Source: Haliotis asinina
Lineage: Eukaryota > Mollusca > Gastropoda > Lepetellida > Haliotidae
DNA length: 64,000 nucleotides
Reading direction: 5' to 3'
Assembly: GCF_037392515.1 (NCBI RefSeq)
Contig: NC_090295.1
Location: forward strand, 24,716,501 to 24,780,500
Shown: piece by piece, positions 50,601-56,600 of the stretch
Position numbering within the stretch: position 1 is the first letter of the stretch
Layout of the letters: every line of letters begins with the position of its first letter
Made by a program: the position numbers and the translations under genes
The notes under the pieces: generated by a model
Seen by the model: only the letters and a program-made list of their open reading frames with translations
What the model was told of the DNA's origin: nothing
Database searches by the model: none

Positions 50601-53600
50601 AGCCCTACCAACCTCCCCACAGAAGGCACTTCAGGTTTTCCAGCAAACCTGGGTGCTAAGGCTTAATCAGGATAGAGTGAGAAGCATGGCAAGTCATGTG
50701 ACTGTTTTGGAAGGAAAGGGTTCATGGGAGGGAACTCGTGGGTGAGTGAACTTTATGTCGACTACAAGGGAACATCGAGTCTAGTCCGTTGAGCTCCCTC
50801 GACTAAGTGTTATGTTTATCGTGTAATACGTAAGTGGTGTGTCTGTCCCAGATGAGCTGTTTTGATTGAGTGTTATGTTTATTGTGTAGTACGTAAGTGG
50901 TGTGTCTGTTATAGGTGAGCTGCTTTGATTGAGTGTTATGTATATTGTGTAGTATGTAAGAGATGTTTCTGGCGCAGGTACATCGAGTCTAGTCAGATGA
51001 GCTCCCTGGAGGAAGTTTTCATCAGTAAAGCCAATGCCAAGCAACGTCAAGGTCGGGCAGGTCGGGTCCAGGAGGGCTTCTGCTTTAGGCTGTATACTAA
51101 ACAAATGTAAGATCACCTCTGTACCATACATGGCATACGTGGAAAGTCTTGATAAGGAACTGTAGTCTTTCATCAACAGCTGTGAGACACTAACATTTTG
51201 CTGGTCATACCTGAGTTATCCTTGTGAATAGTTCTGTTCATAGATGATTTACTGTCATGATCTTTCTCCTCTCCATGGTGTGTGACTATTTTCCAGGTAT
51301 GAGAATTTCCGGCCCTTTACTGTGCCCGAGCTGCTTAGGGTCCCACTGGAAGAACTGTGCCTCAACATCATGGTAGATAGCATTACTTATACAGCATGGG
51401 GACAGCCTGGACTATCATTGTATTTCATAGGAACACCCCCAGAATATCACAAATACCTCATAGGAACACACAATAACATTATTGATATAGTATAGGAACA
51501 GTCTTTTAGGCCTTCTAGCCTTCACTGTTACCTCACAGGAACATGCTAGAACTCCACTGATATGTAGTAGGAACACATCAGAATATCACTTACACCTCAT
51601 CAGAACATCCTAGAACATCACTTACCCGGTACACTTCATAAACATGCTAGAACATCAGAGGAACAAATGGAATGAGGAATCATCAAAATGTCAAAAATAT
51701 TGTGTTTCAAAGAACAAACTGTAGAGTTCTGGATAGTTAATGGTTAATGCTGAATACACAGAAGACCTGTGCATGGGTACTGTCTGAAGTCTAGTATTGG
51801 TGCTATGCTGTAATATGGCAGGAATATTGGTAAGAATGCATAACACCATATTCCACAAGACTGTAGAACCCACATGTTCCTATGTCCAAGCATATGGTTG
51901 GAATTATAGACTATTCATCCTTGTGAGGACAGGTGCCAGTTTGTTATTACCTATTTCAGAAATGCAAGTTTGGCAAGCCCGTTGAGTTCCTGAGCCGTGC
52001 GATGGACCCCCCACAGTCTGTCGTTGTGTCCAGAGCCCTGACACTGTTACAGGATGTGGGGGCATGTGACTTAGAGGGGGGCAGTCTTACTCCCCTAGGC
52101 CACCATCTGGCTGCCCTCCCAGTACACGTCCGCATTGGCAAGATGCTCATATTTGCTGCCATCTTTGGATGTTTAGAGCAAGTGGTAGGTGCAGAATTTC
52201 CATCTTTAATGATGGAATGCTGAGTTAAAATATTCATCACAAAACCAGGGCTCGTTGTTCCAAGGGAAGTTATTTCTGATGACTAATTCTTATTCTAAAC
52301 TACTAGTTTTTCAGTGCCCATGAAGATTTGGGTCAGAATTGGCTTTCAGCAAACAGTGCTTGTCATAAGAGGCAACTAAGAGGCTTACTGATTTTGATTA
52401 GATGTGTCATCATGTTCTAAAAGCATAGATCAGTGTGCATTATGTCAATCACAAGATTGTCAGGTCCAGGTTCGATTATTTACAGACCACTTTCATATAG
52501 CTGGAATACTGCTGAGTGTGGTGTTATGCAACAAACAAACCCAGTTTCAAATGACAGCGTTACTGGTATGATGTCTGGATGACAGACAGGATAGTTTTGC
52601 TGTCATGAATTTATTGAAGTATAGCTTTACATCGCAGAACTGAATTCCACATAAACATCGCATACTTCAACTTTGAGAATTCTGTGTTTCAAAGATCCTG
52701 TAATATGTATCATTTCAGTTTTTAATAAGTGTCACATGTTAACAACTACTTTTCAGGCAGTAATTGCAGCATCTATGACAGAGAAGTCACCGTTTGTTGT
52801 ACCACTCGGCAAACGTGATCTTGCTGACACCGCCAAAAGGGCCATGTCCATAGCCTGTTCTGACCATCTGACGGTCTACAAAGCATTTGAAGGGTGAGAA
52901 TTTGTGGCTGGCAATAATCCAGTATTGCCCTGACCAAATGGCATTTTGTATTTTTTTGTCAGTTACTTTTACAATGCCCTTTAGGTTGTAATAATTGTAA
53001 ATGACTTGGAATACGATGGTGCATTGCAATGTCAGTGCAGTCTTGCAAAACTAGTAGAGCTTGAGATGGTGTACTGAGTGCACACGTATAAATATGTGTC
53101 AGTGGCATTGTGAAGGATCAGGGTTTTACACAACCCACATATGTGCGTCCAGTACACACAAATGTAGAGAATGGATGGAAAAAAAATTTCACTGCATCCC
53201 AAAGAACTCAAAATAGTATTGATTGTATTCACAAAGTGTTTGGTTCTTAATTTCTTAGCAGCTTCGTGCATCATTTCATCCATCAGTCCACATGGAGTGC
53301 ACTGCACATGATCAGTGATTCATTTCAGGTTCTAAAAAAAATTATACAGTTCTCTACTCCATTACTTCACAGGACCTTCATATTGGCAGCAAGGACCCCT
53401 AAAACTCATAATTAGGGGTTTCTGATATTTGTGAGTTGAGGTTAAATCCTGGAAGGATATACTCATTTGTTTTCTCTGTGTGCTAGTTGGGTGTCAGCTC
53501 GGAGCCAAGGGAGGCAAGCAGAGCACTCTTTCTGCAGCAGAAACTTCCTGAAGAGGAACACCTTGATGGACATTGAGGTATGTGGAACAAAACCATTCTC

Positions 53601-56600
53601 TGGGAGCTGGTTGTTCACAGTAACACTTCATTGCCACAAGGATAGTGCTGGATGTAGATAGTGCTTAGTGTTGATAGTGCTTTGTATGGATAGTGCTGGT
53701 TGTGGCTAATGTTAGTGTTGATAGTGCTTAGTGTTGATAGTGCTTTGCATAGATAACGGTTAATGTGGATAGAGTTCATAGCATTTTGCATGGATAGTGG
53801 TTAAGGTGGATAGTGCTTAGTATTGATAGCACTTAGTGATGATAGTGGTTAGTATTGATAGCACTTAGCATGGATAGTGTTTAATGTGGATAGTGCTCAG
53901 TGTTGATAGCATTTTGTGTGGATGGTGCTTAGTGTTGATAGTACTTTGTATAGATATTGCTTAGAGTTGATAGATCTGAGCGTAGATGATACCTAGAGTA
54001 GACAGTATTTCCAGGTGATACCCTATGTAAATCTATTTGTGTTGTACCCGGTCCATCAACCAGTCAGTCGCAGTACCACACCTTGTTTCAGGGATGAGTT
54101 AAAAGCTTTGACCACATACTCTCGATGCTCCAGGTCCTATTAATTCCTTGTTTGCATTAGCCAGAGTAAAGCAGCATTCACTCTTTATCTGTTTATCAGG
54201 GGTATAACAATAGAACAGCTGTTGGAATGGTAGCGAGTATTGCAAGAGTGAGTGAGTGTGTTTGGTTTTACGCCACTTTTAGCAATATTCCAGGTATATC
54301 ACGGCAGGGGATGCCAGAAATAGGTTTCACACATTGTACCCATGTATGGAATCAAACCCGGGTCTTCATCATGACAAGCAAACGCTATGTCTATTAGGTT
54401 ACCCAACCACCCTGACTATGACAAGAGGTGTTGATGTTGTTACAGAATGTGAAGAACGACCTCGTGAAGCTTGTGACCTCAATTGGTTTTGAGAACATCA
54501 CCACGTCAAGTGTACGGAGGCCAACAGGGAAGAAGTCTGAGGTACTTGACATCAGTAGTAGCACCACCATCGACCAGGGCCTTAACTCGGACACCATTGC
54601 CGTGGTCCGAGCAGTGATCACTGCTGGACTGTACCCCAGCGTGGCAAAGATCAGCTTCACTCCGGCAGTGGATGCTGCAGCCAATCCCGAGAAGATTGTT
54701 TGCCTTGCCGAGACATCACAGGGAATTGCACAGATACATCCATCCTCAGTGAACAGGTTCCTCCAGGCTAATGGATGGCTGGTTTATCTTGAAAAGGTAT
54801 GTAGAAAATGCAGTACGGTCTATTTTGTTGTTTCTCAGTTTTCTTCCAATTCTGGTCACCTTGCCATGTGTAAGCTGAAATGGCCCACACTGAATTTTTT
54901 CACAGACCACCACCATGTAGCTGGAAAATTGCTGACTGCAGCATAAAACTAGACTCAATCTCTCACTGAAATGGGAGCTATTAATGACACTAGAAGTCAC
55001 AGTAAATGATGCCTACTTTCCGAGTTCTCATTCCTTGCAACTAGTCTGAGTCATTGTAAATATTTATTTTTAACAGTCTTTGAAAGGATATATGGAGGTG
55101 ATACAGGTCAATGTGAAAGTTATTGATATCAACTTCAGTAATATGACGTATATGACGTTATAGAATATACCAGTACTCTTCATTTACTGCAGGCACTTGA
55201 TAATGGCTTAAAAATATACTCTTAAACATCACGTCCCCCATACTACAGAAGCTGACATCCATAAATTTCATGTTTGGTGGTTTTTTTACACAAATTTTGT
55301 ACATACTGATGGCAGAAAGTGTATAAGTTCCGCATCAATATTTAATAACAATAAGGTAACGCATTATTACCCCAACGCATTGATAACCCAACTGCCAGTG
55401 ATGATCATGAAGGTTAACATTATAATTATTGTGCGGGTACCCATTTGCTGCTGGGCGAAAAAAAACAATTCATGCACAAACTCACTTTCTTTAAGTAAGG
55501 CCACATGTATCACACGTGCTTACCCATGGGGCAGGACTGAAGTCTGAGAAACTGTCAGGAATCAAACTGCCAAACACAGTCACCCATCCAAGGACTCACT
55601 GAAACAATGTTACTGAACTTCAACAGATTAATGACATGGGCTCAGTGCTCAGAATCACTCTCCACCAGAATAAAACATGAGTCTCTGTGTGCTCCATGTG
55701 TGATGAATTGTGAGACTTTTGTCCCCAATGCAGGTGAAACTGTCCCGGGTGTACCTCCGCGACTCCACTCTCACCTCCTCCTACCCTCTCATGCTGTTCG
55801 GTGGAGACATTGATGTACAACACACTCAGCAGGCTGTCTCCATAGATACCTGGATACAGTTCAAGGTCAGTACCATGGCAACCAAAAGTCTCTGGACCTT
55901 TCAGGATGATGCATATCCCTGGTGCCATCTCTAACCTACATTGTTGTGTGCCATAACCATAGCAATAACGGCAAGTATGTGGTTCAAATCCAAAGTATGC
56001 TTCAGTTAGTATTCTTGGTTTGTCACATACCTGTGCTCAATGGTTCCATGTCTCTTCTTGAAAACGTGTTATCCCAAATAGAACATTTAACAACTTTCTA
56101 AGGGCTCAAAACTTTGGCTATTAGAGGGCTGAAGTGCCAATTTCGACCTGTCAGACTTCGGTTTTGTGAAAACTGCAGTGGCTGAATGGGTTAGACTGCT
56201 GACTGTCTGTATGTGATTAGATACTTTGCTCAGCAAACGTAGGTTTGAATCCCAAATGAGACTGAACCAAAGTGTAACTTAACTGTGTGCTTTCCTGTGA
56301 AAATGTAACCCCATATGTGACATGTTACATTTGAACACTGTGTACACCCTCAGCCTGAGCTAATGTACACTTGTCATAGGGGTACACATGTGATGCAGAC
56401 TATCAGTTGTCACAATAATTATATACACAAACATATTCGTGATCTCTAACATTTTTGTTCTGTGTACTGTGTGATTTATGTGGACCATTGAAAAGAAGGC
56501 TGAGTTTAGGTTTACACCTTTATTCCTCATGTTGACAGTACAGTCATCGTCAAGAACTCATGAGTCCTGTTGCAAGCGTAGTAATATACTCGAGCACATC

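Larger units (their letters stand above)
46829..50770 (+). mobile_element. DIRS-like retrotransposon D (same family as C)
   Basis: The ends are inverted: CCCTTGTAGTTCCCTTGAAG, AGTCACCCACAAGTTGCCTC and CAGTCACATGACTTAAC on the left (46829-46950), mirrored by AAGTCATGTGACTGTTTTGG, GGGAGGGAACTCGTGGGTGA and ACTACAAGGG on the right (50690-50770). The interior holds RNase H and recombinase remnants and an AT-rich right-side segment (ATGAGTCAGGATAACTAAAT) shared with element C. It fills most of DHX29 intron 20. Confidence 0.82.
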
